Assembly (NCBI RefSeq): GCF_011801145.1
Contig: NZ_CP046172.1
Coordinates: 5,208,001-5,272,000, forward strand
DNA: 64,000 nucleotides
Origin: Nocardia arthritidis
Lineage (GTDB): Bacteria > Actinomycetota > Actinomycetes > Mycobacteriales > Mycobacteriaceae
Direction of reading: 5' to 3'
Shown here: piece after piece, positions 1 through 9,743 of the stretch
Numbering within the stretch: the first letter of the stretch is position 1
Layout of the letters: each line of letters opens with the position of its first letter
Notes under the pieces: generated by a model
Told to the model about the DNA's origin: nothing
Seen by the model: the letters and a program-made list of their open reading frames with translations, nothing else
The model's database searches: none
Made by a program: the position numbers and the translations under genes

Positions 1-131
1 GACCCGGGCCCGGAGGACCAACGGCCCGTCCGAGCGCGGCTCCGAGCGACGCTCGGCGAGGGACCGATGACTATTCGGCCGATGCCCTTCGGACCTGTCG
101 CCGCACCGCGCCGGCGGACCATCCTTGACAC

Positions 132-554
132 ATGACATCCAGCATGCCCCGTTACCGCACACCGGGTTTCGGTGCGACCGCACTGCTGACGGCACTGCAT
201 TCGCCGATCGGCCGCGGCCTGCGCCACAACCTGTGCGAGCTGCGCTATGTGGCGCGAAAATCGGGGCGGGCCATCGCATTACCCGTTTCCTATGCCCGCT
301 CGGACGACAGCGTCGTCGTCCTGGTAGGTCACGCCGGCACAAAGACGTGGTGGCGCAACTTTCGTTCCGAACGGCCGGTGGAGATCTGGCTGGACGGCCG
401 GTGGCATAGCGGGACCGGGCATGTGGCCCAACCGGATTCGCTCGAACACGAGGAGGTGGCCGCGATCTATCAGAAGGCCTTTCCACGCACACCGGCGCCG
501 ATCACGGATCCGTTCGTGGTGGTCGACGTGGTGACCGCGCGCCCGGCCGGGTGA
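132..554 (+). CDS. Ddn-like (DUF385) deazaflavin-dependent protein
   Basis: This 140-residue protein has the pattern of the small split beta-barrel family that includes the F420-dependent nitroreductase Ddn: a basic N-terminal helix, then the run ELRYVARKSGRAIALPVSY, then a strand-rich segment with a TKTWWRNFR turn and a short barrel end. Members bind F420 or act as flavin-independent relatives; the substrate cannot be read from sequence. The first ATG is used; no convincing ribosome binding site is visible. Its 3' end overlaps the convergent antiporter gene by about 50 bases. Family assignment is fairly secure, function is not. Confidence 0.7.
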   Translation: MTSSMPRYRTPGFGATALLTALHSPIGRGLRHNLCELRYVARKSGRAIALPVSYARSDDSVVVLVGHAGTKTWWRNFRSERPVEIWLDGRWHSGTGHVAQPDSLEHEEVAAIYQKAFPRTPAPITDPFVVVDVVTARPAG

Positions 555-2004
555 AGATCGCCGCCAGATCAGCCTCGGACTCCGGCTCGGCGAGCACAAG
601 CACCTCGTCACCGGGCAGCAGCACGGTTTGGGCGCTGACGTTCACCAGACGGCCCTGCCGGATGATGACGCTGACCCAGAAGTCGGCCGCCGGTATGTCG
701 GCGACGGTGACGCCGTCCGCGGCCGAACCCGCCGCGACGACGAAGCGCCGCAGCCCGTCCGGCTCCTCCTCGAAGCGCGCGCCCAACGCCCACGGCCGCG
801 GGTTCACGATGCGCAACGGAACTCCGAGTCGCCCGGCCAGTGCGGGCACCGCGCCGCCCTGCACGATCACCGAGCAGGCGACGACGACGAAGATGATCTC
901 GTACGCACGTGCCGCGTCGGTGACACCGGCCTGAAGTATGAAGGTGCCCAACAGAATCGGCACCGCACCCTTCAATCCGGTCCACAGCACGAAGGCGCGT
1001 TCGCCCCGGGTCAGATCCACCCGCCACAGCACCAGCCCGACCAGCGCGGGCCGGATCACCAGCAGCACTCCCGCCAACCCGAGCCCGATCCACAGCGCAT
1101 CTCCCGCGAGAACGCCGTGCGGACCGGTGATCTGGATGGTCAGGCCCAGCATCACGAACGCCACGATTTCGGCCAAACTCGCCAGCGCCGAATGGAATCG
1201 CTGGATCTCCGGCTTGTACGGCGCCCGCTGGTCGCCGATCACGATCCCGGCCACCAGCACGGCGAGGAAGCCGGACCCACCTGCCAGCGTGGCGACCCCG
1301 TAGATCGCCATCGCGCACATCAGCACCCGCACCGAATACAGCCCGGCCGACGGCAGCGGCACCCGGCGCATGAACCACAGCAGGCCGAGCCCGCCCACCG
1401 CACCGGCCAGCAGCCCGACCGTCATCTGCAACGCGAACGCACCGAATGCGAATCCCACTGCGCCCAAGTCGAAATGGGTGGTGCCGAGCAGTACCGCAAG
1501 CAGGGCGATGCTGACCGGATCGTTCGCGCCGGACTCCCCCTGCAACAGCACACCGCTGCGGCCGCCGATCTCGCGGCGACCCAGTACCGAGAACACCACG
1601 GCGGGGTCGGTCGGCGACAGGGCGGTGCCGAGCAACATCGCGATCCGCCAGTCCAGGCCGAAGATCAGATGCGCGGCCAGCGCCAGCGCGACGGCCGTCA
1701 GCAGGGTTCCCGCGACGCCGATCAGGACGATAGGCCCGGCGGCGGATCGGAAACTGCGCCAACCGATCTGCATACCGCCGTCGAACAGGATCACCACCAG
1801 CGCGACCGTCACCACCCGGCCGACCAGGTCGACCGGCACCGACTCCAGCCACGGCCACGCATCCGAGACCACCGCGGCGCCCAGGAGAAACAGCGCGGGC
1901 GCCGGGATGGGGATCCACTCACCGAGCCGGTTCGACAGCACCGCGGCGAGGCCGACCAGCGCGGTGATCAGCAGCGCCACCGCGAACGGCGTCACATCAG
2001 CCAT
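502..2004 (-). CDS. CPA1-type K+(Na+)/H+ antiporter with TrkA-C domain
   Basis: This 500-residue inner-membrane protein has about twelve hydrophobic segments in the first 400 residues and a soluble C-terminal domain. The membrane part carries LLQGESGANDPVSIALL, the GES..ND signature of the NhaP/CvrA antiporter family. The tail (about residues 415-490) resembles a TrkA-C regulatory domain, which binds nucleotides or ions in this family. The expected role is exchange of potassium or sodium for protons. The start is placed at the ATG of MADVTPF; the open frame runs 35 codons further upstream but that extension is polar and unlike the family. It precedes the DosR-type genes and has no visible DosR box. 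Confidence 0.85.
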   Translation of the reverse strand: MADVTPFAVALLITALVGLAAVLSNRLGEWIPIPAPALFLLGAAVVSDAWPWLESVPVDLVGRVVTVALVVILFDGGMQIGWRSFRSAAGPIVLIGVAGTLLTAVALALAAHLIFGLDWRIAMLLGTALSPTDPAVVFSVLGRREIGGRSGVLLQGESGANDPVSIALLAVLLGTTHFDLGAVGFAFGAFALQMTVGLLAGAVGGLGLLWFMRRVPLPSAGLYSVRVLMCAMAIYGVATLAGGSGFLAVLVAGIVIGDQRAPYKPEIQRFHSALASLAEIVAFVMLGLTIQITGPHGVLAGDALWIGLGLAGVLLVIRPALVGLVLWRVDLTRGERAFVLWTGLKGAVPILLGTFILQAGVTDAARAYEIIFVVVACSVIVQGGAVPALAGRLGVPLRIVNPRPWALGARFEEEPDGLRRFVVAAGSAADGVTVADIPAADFWVSVIIRQGRLVNVSAQTVLLPGDEVLVLAEPESEADLAAIFTRPGARSPRRPPRTDP

Positions 2005-2236
2005 CGCGGCCCACGCGATATGGGAGATACGGGCATGGCGATACGAGCACGCGCGGGTCCTCTCGTAGCTCGGGCGAATGCGGAAGTCGCCGACCAGACT
2101 TCCCGGCACACCTGTACCAACCTTAACGGGCGGCCGGGGCCGACGCGGACAGGTGAGAGGGTGGCCGCATCAGCCCCGGTGCTCTCTCATACCCGAATAC
2201 CTTGCGCTCCTCCTTCCCTCGACTGTCCAGTGCCGG

Positions 2237-4282
2237 TCACAACCCTGTCGGGTACGTCTCCGGCGTCATGCCCGTACTCCATTCGCTCGTCGGCTCCAGC
2301 GGTTCCAGCGCGGTCGTGTGATCGATGTGGATGAGCGCGTCGAATTGGTCCGCCACTCGGCTGTGGTAGTAGTGGCTCTGGCGTTCGGTGCCCGGCCGGT
2401 AGACCACGCCGATGGCGCGTTGCAGTCGCGGATGCCGCAGCGCTTCGGTCGCTTCGCCCGGAATATCGAAGCGCAGCAGGAATTCCGGCATACCGACGTC
2501 GTGCGCGAGCTCCTCGGCGCTGGACGGCAGCGAGGGCCGCACCGATTCGCGGATGGCGGGCCCGCCCCACTCGCTCGACGCGGTCACCGTGCCGATATGG
2601 GTGCTGAATCCGATGCAACGGCATGCGGCGCCGTATCTTTCGCGCACCAGCTGGCCGAGGGTCAGTTGATCCTCGGTGCCCATCTCGGTGGCGCGCGCGT
2701 CGCCGACGTGGGAGTTGTGCGCCCACACCACGATTCGCGCGGGCGGCCCGGCCCGGTCGACGGCCTGTTCGCCGTAGCGGTGCAGGTGGCCGACCAGCGC
2801 GTCGAGGGTATCGTCCATATGCCGGTCCCGCAGGTTCCACGACGACACCCGGTCACCGAACATGGCCCGGTAGTAGACCTCCGCGTCGCGCACCGACCAG
2901 GCGTTGCGCAGCGCGTCGAATTCCGCGTCCGCCGCGACGGGTTCGAGCTCGGTATGCGCGAGGCCGGCGCGCTGCATTTCGACGAGTTGCCGGATCGCCT
3001 GCGCCGCACAGGATTTGCCCGCGCCGAAGGCCGCGGCGAAACCGTATGCCTCGCCGTCGTCGCCCGCGACGTGATCGAAGCAGGCGTAACGGGTCCTGGC
3101 GCGCTGGGCCGCCCGCGGATCCACGCGGTCCAGGTAGTGCACCACCTCCTGCATCGATCGATGCATGCTGTAGAGGTCGAGGCCGTAGAAACCGGTGCGC
3201 GGCTTGCTGTTACGGATCTGCTGCCGGTTGTGCGCGTGCAGCCATTCGATGAAGTCGCGCACCACGGTGTTGCGCCACATCCAGGCCGGGAAGCGTTCGA
3301 ATCCGCGCAGCGCCTCCTCCGCCGAGATATCGCCGCCCCGATCGTGCAGATAGCGGTTCACCCGGTAGGCATCGGGCCAATCGGCCTCGGCGCAGACGGC
3401 GGTGAAACCCTTGTGTTCGATCAGCCAACGGGTGATCTCCGCCCGCGCCGCGTAGAACTCGTGTGTGCCGTGCGAACTTTCGCCGATCAACACGATGCGC
3501 GCGTCACCGATCAGCTCGTCGAGGACGTGGTCCGGCGGCATCCCGCCGGGCGCCTCGATCGCCGCGGCGCGCACGGTCGCCACGATGTCGAGGGGCGGCA
3601 CCGCCGTCCCGGTGGTGTCGGTGCCGAGCAGTACGCGCACCTGTTCGTCGGTGACCTGGGTGAAATCCCAGAACGAGTCGCCGACCGCGCGGAACGGGGA
3701 AGGCACTGTCGCGCAAACCATTTCGTCGACATAGCCGCCCAGTTCACGGCACGTCGATTCGGGCGCGGCGGGTACCGCGACGACGATCCGCTTCGGCTCG
3801 CCCATCCGGATCGCCTCGACGGCGGCGAACATGCTTGCGCCCGTTGCCAATCCGTCGTCGACCAGAATCACCGTCCGGCCCGCGACGGCCAGCGGTCCTC
3901 GGCCGCCGCGATAGGCGGCCTCCCGCCGATGCAACTCCTCCGCCTCGGTGTTCGCGATGGACCGCACCTGTTCCGGCGTCAGCCGCAGCGCGCGCACCAG
4001 ATCGTCGTTGAGCACGATACGGCCGTCGGCGGCCAGCGCGCCGATCGCGAACTCCGGATTGCCCGGCGCGCCCAGTTTGCGTACCACCATGGCGTCCAGC
4101 GGCGCGTCGAGCGCCGCGGCGACCTCCCAGGCCACCGGAACGCCGCCGCGCGCCAACCCGAGCACCAGCAGGTCCGGCTCGCCGCGGTAGTGCTCGAGCA
4201 GTCCGCCCAGCACCCGGCCCGCCTCGTGCCGGTCCCGGAACACGCGGCGATGCGCGCCGGACCGCACCTCGGTCTCGGTCAT
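2237..4282 (-). CDS. Phosphoribosyltransferase / erythromycin esterase-like fusion (Rv2030c-type)
   Basis: This 681-residue protein has two domains. Residues about 10-215 form a type I phosphoribosyltransferase with the PRPP loop [12 protein letters not shown] at about 138-149. Residues about 235-665 are an erythromycin-esterase-like domain starting with [11 protein letters not shown], whose His and Glu belong to the family active site. The same fusion and length are known from mycobacterial Rv2030c, a DosR-regulon member with no established substrate. The ATG at 4282 is preferred over one 11 codons upstream because AAGGAGGAACT lies directly before it. It starts 37 bases after the M50 protease gene and is probably co-transcribed with it. 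Confidence 0.88.
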   Translation of the reverse strand: MTETEVRSGAHRRVFRDRHEAGRVLGGLLEHYRGEPDLLVLGLARGGVPVAWEVAAALDAPLDAMVVRKLGAPGNPEFAIGALAADGRIVLNDDLVRALRLTPEQVRSIANTEAEELHRREAAYRGGRGPLAVAGRTVILVDDGLATGASMFAAVEAIRMGEPKRIVVAVPAAPESTCRELGGYVDEMVCATVPSPFRAVGDSFWDFTQVTDEQVRVLLGTDTTGTAVPPLDIVATVRAAAIEAPGGMPPDHVLDELIGDARIVLIGESSHGTHEFYAARAEITRWLIEHKGFTAVCAEADWPDAYRVNRYLHDRGGDISAEEALRGFERFPAWMWRNTVVRDFIEWLHAHNRQQIRNSKPRTGFYGLDLYSMHRSMQEVVHYLDRVDPRAAQRARTRYACFDHVAGDDGEAYGFAAAFGAGKSCAAQAIRQLVEMQRAGLAHTELEPVAADAEFDALRNAWSVRDAEVYYRAMFGDRVSSWNLRDRHMDDTLDALVGHLHRYGEQAVDRAGPPARIVVWAHNSHVGDARATEMGTEDQLTLGQLVRERYGAACRCIGFSTHIGTVTASSEWGGPAIRESVRPSLPSSAEELAHDVGMPEFLLRFDIPGEATEALRHPRLQRAIGVVYRPGTERQSHYYHSRVADQFDALIHIDHTTALEPLEPTSEWSTGMTPETYPTGL

Positions 4283-4319
4283 AGTTCCTCCTTGCTCGAA
4301 TGTCTTGTCGGTCAAGCGA

Positions 4320-5489
4320 TTACCGCGCGCTGCTCGTTCGGTCCCCGAGCTGTCCCGCGCGCACCGGCAGGCCGAGCGCGCTGCGGTGGCAGGCCAAGGC
4401 CAGATCCGTCGCCGTCACCACCCCGGACAACCGGCCGAAGCGGTCGACGGCGGCGATCAGGTCCAGATCCGGCCGCAGCACGGCCCGTGACGCGGCCTCG
4501 CTCAGCAGGGTGTCCTCGTCGACCTTCGCGGCGGGCGGCAGCGGCCGGGCCGTCTTCGCGATCAACGCCGTGGGCCCGGCGGCGGTCATTTGGGCGGACA
4601 GATCGGCGTAGGACAGCACCGCGACCGGTCGGCCCGCCGAATCCACCACCGGGAACACCCGGTGGTGGGTGCGCATCGCGGGCGACCCGAGCACGTCGCC
4701 GATCGACCAGGCGATCGGAACGGAGACCGGATGTTCGCTCATCACATCGCGAATCCTGATGTCGCCCAACCGGTGTCGCAGTCCGGCCAGCGCCAGCTCA
4801 CCGTTCGCCGCCGATAGCAGGAACCAGCCGAGCAGGATCAGCCACAACCCGCCGAAATTGACGGAAATGATCAGCTCGGCCGCGCCGAGGAACAGCATGA
4901 CCATGCCGAGGATCCGGCCGTTGCGGGCGGCGACAGTCGCGGCGCGCAGCCGGTCACCGGTGGAACGCCAGACCAGCGCCCGCACCACCCGGCCGCCGTC
5001 CAGCGGGGCGCCGGGCAGCATATTGAACACGGCCAGCACCAGATTCACCGACGCGGCCCACACCAGCATCTGCAGCACCGGTCCTGTCGTGCCGAAGGCG
5101 ACCAGCCCGGCGAGGCCGAACAGCAGCGCACCGATGCCGACGCTGGTCAGCGGGCCCGCGAGCGCGATCCACAGATCCGAGCGCGCATCCTTCGGTTCGT
5201 CGTCGAGTTCGGACACCCCGCCGAGCAACCACAGCACGATCCGCTCCACCCGCACCCCGGATCGGCGGGCCATGATCGAATGCGCCACCTCGTGCGCGAC
5301 AAGCGAGACGAACAGCGTCACCGCGCCGATCACCGCGATCATCCAGGCGCCCAACGAATTTCCGTTGTCGTGCACCAGCGACTGCCCGAGCAGCAGAGTG
5401 AAGATGGCGAGCGTGACCAGCGCACTCCAGTGCGCGCCGATCCGGATGCCCGCGATGCGCCCCAGCGGGATGGTTTCGTGCAATGGCAT
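4320..5489 (-). CDS. Membrane site-2-type Zn metalloprotease (M50) with CBS pair (Rv2625c-type)
   Basis: This 389-residue intramembrane protease has four to six hydrophobic segments. The zinc motif HEVAH sits in the sequence [15 protein letters not shown], and the second motif is [17 protein letters not shown], whose Asp completes the metal site. Residues about 240-370 form two CBS modules, which sense adenine nucleotides in other proteins. Mycobacterial Rv2625c has the same layout and is DosR-regulated. The start chosen has GAGGAGA just upstream; an ATG five codons earlier lacks a binding site. It heads a two-gene transcript with the Rv2030c-like gene and diverges from oleate hydratase across two weak DosR-like boxes. 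The protein substrate is unknown. Confidence 0.88.
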   Translation of the reverse strand: MPLHETIPLGRIAGIRIGAHWSALVTLAIFTLLLGQSLVHDNGNSLGAWMIAVIGAVTLFVSLVAHEVAHSIMARRSGVRVERIVLWLLGGVSELDDEPKDARSDLWIALAGPLTSVGIGALLFGLAGLVAFGTTGPVLQMLVWAASVNLVLAVFNMLPGAPLDGGRVVRALVWRSTGDRLRAATVAARNGRILGMVMLFLGAAELIISVNFGGLWLILLGWFLLSAANGELALAGLRHRLGDIRIRDVMSEHPVSVPIAWSIGDVLGSPAMRTHHRVFPVVDSAGRPVAVLSYADLSAQMTAAGPTALIAKTARPLPPAAKVDEDTLLSEAASRAVLRPDLDLIAAVDRFGRLSGVVTATDLALACHRSALGLPVRAGQLGDRTSSAR

Positions 5490-5564
5490 GGCCTGTCTCC
5501 TCATGGCTCGCGGCGCTACTCGTGCGCCATACCCGCTCAGCCTGCGATGTCAACGTCCGCGGCC

Positions 5565-5606
5565 AAAGGGTCCAAGGTTGCCGACCGATGGGGCGATTGT
5601 CATGTC
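5565..5606. promoter_or_regulatory. Two weak DosR-box-like sites, 22 bp apart
   Basis: GGGTCCAAGGTTGCC and, exactly 22 bases on, GGGGCGATTGTCAT partly match the core GGGAC-N4-GTCCC. The pair lies between the divergent M50 protease and oleate hydratase genes. Each site alone is degenerate; the helical spacing is what makes them credible. Confidence 0.4.
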
Positions 5607-5732
5607 GCCGGATTCGCGCCGCCCGCGACCTTCGACCACCGACCGGGAGAACTAATGCCCTGTGCGCGGTCACCGAATCCGGATCGGATGGATGGCGTCC
5701 GCACAGCAAACTCTTTCGAGGAAGGCAGTTCC

Positions 5733-7331
5733 ATGTCCGATCGATCCGATTCGACCGTGTATCTCGTGGGCGGGGGTATCGCGTCGCTGGCCGCGGCCGC
5801 GTTCCTGATCCGGGACGCCGGCGTGCCCGGTAGCAATATCCACATACTCGAGCAGTTGCCGATCACCGGCGGCTCGATGGATGGCGCGAAGGCGCCCACC
5901 GCCGAGGGCGGATACGTCACCCGCGGCGGCCGGATGTTCGAGGAGGAGCATTACTCCTGCCTGTGGAATCTGCTGGAGACCATTCCGACCATCGAGGATC
6001 CGGAGAAGTCGGTGCGTAGGGAGTTCCTGGAATTCAATGCCGCACATCCCACCCATGCGCGCGCCCGGATCATCCGGCGCGACCATTCGATCCCCGATGC
6101 CGAGGAATTGGGCCTGAGCCTGCGCGACCGCGCGGATCTGACGCGCCTGCTCGCGCTGCCCGAGCGGGTGATCGGCGCACGGCGCATCGAGGATTTCTTC
6201 CAGCCCGCCTTCTTCGACACCAATTTCTGGTGCATGTGGCGGACCACGTTCGCCTTCCAGAACTGGCATTCGGCGATCGAGCTCAAACGCTATTTCCTGT
6301 GCTTCGTGCAGGAATTCGAGCGCATCCACACCCTGGCGGGCGTGCGGCGGTCCAGGTACAACCAGTACGACTCGGTGATCGCGCCGATCGAGGCCTGGCT
6401 GCGCGGGCACGGCGTGCGGATCGAATTCGGCGTCACCGTCGACGATATCGGATTCGACTTCACCGATCCCGGCGCCCGGCGCGCGATTTCACTCGATCTG
6501 ACCGAAACCGACGGTGTCGGAAGACATATCGAGCTCGGACGCAACGACTACGTCTTCATCACCAACGGCTCGATGACCGCCGACGCCACCTACGGCGATC
6601 GCAACACCGTCCCGGAACTGATCCGGGACAAGCGGGACGGATCGTGGCGGCTGTGGGAGACGCTGGCGAAGAAGGCCGACGACTTCGGCCGCCCGAATGC
6701 CTTCTGCGGCAATATCGACGAGAGCAAATGGGAATCGTTCACCCTCACCATGTACGACCGGACGCTGCTGGACCGGATCCAGAAGTACACCGGCAATCCG
6801 CCGGGCGAGGGCGCGCTGATGACGTGGAAGGATTCGTCCTGGCTGCTGTCGATCGTGGTGCCCGCCCAGCCGCATTTCCGCGACCAGGAGCTGGGCACCT
6901 ACACGCTGTGGGGCTATGCCCTGTTCGGTGACGTGCCGGGCGATTACGTCGCCAAGACGATGGACGAGTGCACCGGCTCGGAGATCCTCGACGAACTGCT
7001 CGGGCATCTCGGCTTCGACGATATCGCCGACGACGTGCGGGCGGGCACCAAGGTCACCACCGTCCAAATGCCTTATATCGACGCGCAATTCGAGCGCCGG
7101 GTGGTGGAGGACCGGCCGCTGGTCGTGCCGGAGGGCGCGGCGAATTTCGCCTTCATGGGCCAGTTCGTGGAGATCCCGGAGGCGGTGGTGTTCACCGTGG
7201 AGTATTCGGTGCGGGCCGCCATGCTGGCCGTGTACCACCACTTCGGGGTGGACAAGCCGATCCCGCCGCTCTACCGGGGCCTGGATCATCCCGAGGTCGC
7301 CTGGCAGGCGCTGCGCACCGCGTTCCGCTGA
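5733..7331 (+). CDS. ohyA: Oleate hydratase (FAD-binding, MCRA family)
   Basis: This 532-residue protein belongs to the oleate hydratase/myosin-cross-reactive-antigen family, which adds water to the cis-9 double bond of unsaturated fatty acids to give 10-hydroxy acids, using FAD structurally. The N-terminus has the Rossmann motif YLVGGGIASLAAAAFLI, followed by ITGGSMDGA and TRGGRMFEEEHYSCLWN, all characteristic of the family. Further hallmarks are FDTNFWCMWRTTFAFQ and the C-terminal FAFMGQFVEIPEAVVFTVEYSV. The length matches the shorter actinobacterial forms. GAGGAAG lies eight bases before the ATG. It is divergent from a DosR-type operon and may share its promoter region, suggesting a link with lipid handling in dormancy; that link is inferred. 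Confidence 0.93.
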   Translation: MSDRSDSTVYLVGGGIASLAAAAFLIRDAGVPGSNIHILEQLPITGGSMDGAKAPTAEGGYVTRGGRMFEEEHYSCLWNLLETIPTIEDPEKSVRREFLEFNAAHPTHARARIIRRDHSIPDAEELGLSLRDRADLTRLLALPERVIGARRIEDFFQPAFFDTNFWCMWRTTFAFQNWHSAIELKRYFLCFVQEFERIHTLAGVRRSRYNQYDSVIAPIEAWLRGHGVRIEFGVTVDDIGFDFTDPGARRAISLDLTETDGVGRHIELGRNDYVFITNGSMTADATYGDRNTVPELIRDKRDGSWRLWETLAKKADDFGRPNAFCGNIDESKWESFTLTMYDRTLLDRIQKYTGNPPGEGALMTWKDSSWLLSIVVPAQPHFRDQELGTYTLWGYALFGDVPGDYVAKTMDECTGSEILDELLGHLGFDDIADDVRAGTKVTTVQMPYIDAQFERRVVEDRPLVVPEGAANFAFMGQFVEIPEAVVFTVEYSVRAAMLAVYHHFGVDKPIPPLYRGLDHPEVAWQALRTAFR

Positions 7332-7390
7332 TCCCTCGAAACGATCAGGCGGGCACCGGATTCCAGTGCCCGCCTGATCCCTGCCGTCGA

Positions 7391-8386
7391 CTATCGAGCA
7401 GCCGCGCTCCGGCGTTCCCGCAGTGTCTCCGGGCCCGCGTCCAGTGACCGGCCGAGCCCCTCCAGCGCCCGCACGGTCGCGCCGTGCTGGGCGACGAACC
7501 GCTCCCGCGCCGGTCCGCGCCGGAAGGTGATGAGCGCCTTGCCGCTGTGCAGCTGCCACATATGCCAGAACAGATACGGCACCACCAGCACGAAATTGAT
7601 CGCGCCCCAAACCATCCAGACCTTCTCGTCGAACCATCCGGTGGACGGCATCACCTTCGGGAAGATGTTGTAGATGCCGATCACCAGCATCAGCGCCGCC
7701 AGCGTGTAGATCCGCGCGGTGATGTACAGCTCGGGCCTGCGCATGACCAGCGGATAGATCTCGGCCACCGCCAGAATGCAGATGCTGCCCGCGAAATGCT
7801 CCTCCTGCGGCGGGTAACCGCCGTAGGTGAAGCACAGATTCCACGAGGTGTAGAGGAAATTCCAGGCCATGGTGGTGAAGGCGATGAGTTCCGCATTGCG
7901 ATCGCTGCCGATTTCCCAGAACCGCGGCGCGTACGGAATCGTCAGGCACAGGGCCAATCCGACGGCCGCATTCCAGTAATTGCCGATCTGCGCGTCGCGG
8001 ACGGTGGCCTCGGTGATGTTCAGGAACAGAATTCCGTACGGGAACCACAGCGCCTTCGGATGACGCAGCAACCGCCAGATCGGGCCGTCGCGCAGTTCAG
8101 CCATCGAAACCCGCATCGCGCCGACAATGGTCAGCGGGATGAGTACGGAAAGTATTTTGGCCCAGGAGAACCAATTCACCAGGCCGATATGCCGTCCCGG
8201 GCCCCAGATCCACAGCGGGAACGTCAGTATCGACAGTCCCCAAACCCACAGCGAGGCCCGCGGATGCAGTTGCATGTAGCGGACCAGCCCCCACAGGATC
8301 GCGCAGAACACGATCATCGATAATGCGGTTACCCAGGTGAACGGCGCCGGGTTCCCGGTCACCGCCTCGGACGCGGCCAGCAGCAT
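7391..8386 (-). CDS. Multi-pass membrane protein of unknown function
   Basis: This 331-residue protein has about nine hydrophobic segments spread over residues 15-275 and a basic cytoplasmic tail (ITFRRGPARERF onward). It is unusually rich in Trp and Tyr. Charged motifs between segments include ITEATVRDAQIGNYWN, and WNLCFTYGGYPPQEEHF looks like a conserved loop. I do not recognise a catalytic motif; it may belong to an uncharacterised DUF family of integral membrane proteins. It is convergent with oleate hydratase. Upstream lie two DosR-like sites and a short palindrome, so it may be induced by hypoxia. Start codon is the first ATG of the open frame. Confidence 0.75.
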   Translation of the reverse strand: MLLAASEAVTGNPAPFTWVTALSMIVFCAILWGLVRYMQLHPRASLWVWGLSILTFPLWIWGPGRHIGLVNWFSWAKILSVLIPLTIVGAMRVSMAELRDGPIWRLLRHPKALWFPYGILFLNITEATVRDAQIGNYWNAAVGLALCLTIPYAPRFWEIGSDRNAELIAFTTMAWNFLYTSWNLCFTYGGYPPQEEHFAGSICILAVAEIYPLVMRRPELYITARIYTLAALMLVIGIYNIFPKVMPSTGWFDEKVWMVWGAINFVLVVPYLFWHMWQLHSGKALITFRRGPARERFVAQHGATVRALEGLGRSLDAGPETLRERRSAAAR

Positions 8387-8412
8387 GGCGAAAACCCTTC
8401 GTTAGCAGTGTC

Positions 8413-8428
8413 GTTTGCTTCAGCAAAC
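8413..8428. promoter_or_regulatory. Perfect inverted repeat GTTTGC-N4-GCAAAC
   Basis: A 6-bp perfect inverted repeat with a 4-base centre lies 27 bases upstream of the membrane protein start codon (read on the minus strand). Its position suits an operator for an unidentified regulator or a small leader hairpin. Confidence 0.35.
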
Positions 8429-8448
8429 TGCGCGCGCATCGATGCCGG

Positions 8449-8491
8449 ACAGGGAATTCGGTCCCCACATATGGCGGCCCGAGGTCCCGAT
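8449..8491. promoter_or_regulatory. DosR-box-like site plus half-site
   Basis: GGGAATTCGGTCCC (8452-8465) differs from GGGAC-N4-GTCCC at one core base. A half-site (minus strand TCGGGACC) lies at 8472-8491, 23 bp centre to centre. Both lie 63-105 bases upstream of the membrane protein gene and about 165-205 bases before the divergent glycosyltransferase gene. Confidence 0.5.
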
Positions 8492-8654
8492 TCGGTCGCG
8501 AATAGCACCCTGCCGCCGGATTTGTACAGGGCATCACGCCTCCTCTTTCCGAGGATTTCGGCGTAGCGCGCAAGACGGATCGACCCTTCTGCGGAATACC
8601 GCCCCGGCGGTGTGCTGAATGCGCTTCCGGATTCACCGGGTCAAAGGAGCTGCT

Positions 8655-9743
8655 ATGCGTATCGGCCTCATCGCGCCACCGTGGGTTCCCGTTCCGCCGC
8701 CCGCATACGGCGGAACCGAAGCGGTGGTGGACAACCTCGCCCGCGGCCTCGCCGCACTCGGGCACGACGTCCGCCTGTTCACCGTCGGGGAATCGACCTG
8801 CCCGGTGCGCAAGTCCTTCCTCTACGACGAGGCGTTCACCCCGATCGGCGTCGCGGTGCCCGAGGCGGCGCACGTGCTGGCCGCCTACGAGGCGCTGGCC
8901 GATGTCGACATCATCCACGATCACACCGCGCTCGGCCCGCTGATCGGCCCGACCATCGACGGTCCGCCGGTGGTGTCCACCTGCCACGGGCCGTTCGATC
9001 CCATGAACGCGCGCAATATCGCCAGCTTCGCCGATCGCGTTGCGGTGGTGTCGATTTCACACAATCAGCGGCGCACGGCCGCACCGATTCCGATCGAGGC
9101 GGTGATCCACCACGGCATCGACCTCGACACCTATCGGTATGGTCCCGGCGGCGGCGGATTCCTGCTCTTCCTCGGCCGGATGAACGCCGCGAAGGGCGTG
9201 CACCGCGCGGTCGAATTCGCCCGGCTGGCCGGACGAAAGCTGGTGATAGTCACCAAGATTCGCGAGGCCGAGGAACACGCCTACTACGAGGAGCAGGTCC
9301 GCCCGCTGCTCGGCCCCGACGATCCGGAGCCACGCGAACTCGCCCTGCCCGACCGGGTCCGGCTGATGCAGGCCGCCGACGCGCTGATCAATCCGATCGA
9401 TTGGCCGGAGCCGTTCGGTCTGGTGATGGCCGAGGCACTGGCCTGCGGCACACCGGTGCTCGCCTTCCCGAACGGCGCCGCGCCCGAGATCGTGGACCAC
9501 GGCCGCACCGGATTCCTGTGTGCCGATACCGATTCCATGCTGGAGGCGATCGCGCACATACCCGATATCGACCGCAGAGACTGCCGTGCCGCCGCCGAGC
9601 GACGCTTCGACATGCACCGCATGGCCCGCGACCACGCGGCCCTCTACAGCCGCGTCCTGGCCACCACCCGGGCCCGCGAGCTCGCCCTGGTCGCACCCGA
9701 AACCGCCACGCTCACAACCGAAACGATCGCGATCGCCGGATGA
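8655..9743 (+). CDS. GT4-family glycosyltransferase
   Basis: This 362-residue protein is a GT-B fold glycosyltransferase of family GT4. The N-terminal domain begins MRIGLIAPPWVPVPPPAYGG with the Gly-rich acceptor loop, and residues near 95-110 give DIIHDHTALGPL. The C-terminal domain has FLGRMNAAKGVHRAVEFA and the donor motif EPFGLVMAEALACGTPV, whose first Glu is the conserved E of the EX7E pattern. The loop between them (GPDDPEPRELALPDRVRLMQAAD) is altered compared with typical relatives. It is cytoplasmic and transfers a sugar from a nucleotide donor; the acceptor is unknown. AAAGGAG precedes the ATG. It overlaps the next gene by four bases (ATGA), so the two are translationally coupled. 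Confidence 0.88.
   Translation: MRIGLIAPPWVPVPPPAYGGTEAVVDNLARGLAALGHDVRLFTVGESTCPVRKSFLYDEAFTPIGVAVPEAAHVLAAYEALADVDIIHDHTALGPLIGPTIDGPPVVSTCHGPFDPMNARNIASFADRVAVVSISHNQRRTAAPIPIEAVIHHGIDLDTYRYGPGGGGFLLFLGRMNAAKGVHRAVEFARLAGRKLVIVTKIREAEEHAYYEEQVRPLLGPDDPEPRELALPDRVRLMQAADALINPIDWPEPFGLVMAEALACGTPVLAFPNGAAPEIVDHGRTGFLCADTDSMLEAIAHIPDIDRRDCRAAAERRFDMHRMARDHAALYSRVLATTRARELALVAPETATLTTETIAIAG

Noticed and set aside
1..131. Possible gene end at the left edge
   Set aside because: No frame with family features reaches the edge; too short to assign.
628..2334. 568-codon plus-strand frame opposite the antiporter
   Set aside because: Its translation is Arg/Gln/His-rich without family motifs, while the minus strand encodes a clear CPA1 antiporter.
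2078..4759. 893-codon plus-strand frame
   Set aside because: It runs opposite the Rv2030c-like and M50 genes and reflects GC-skewed codon positions; no domain pattern is visible.
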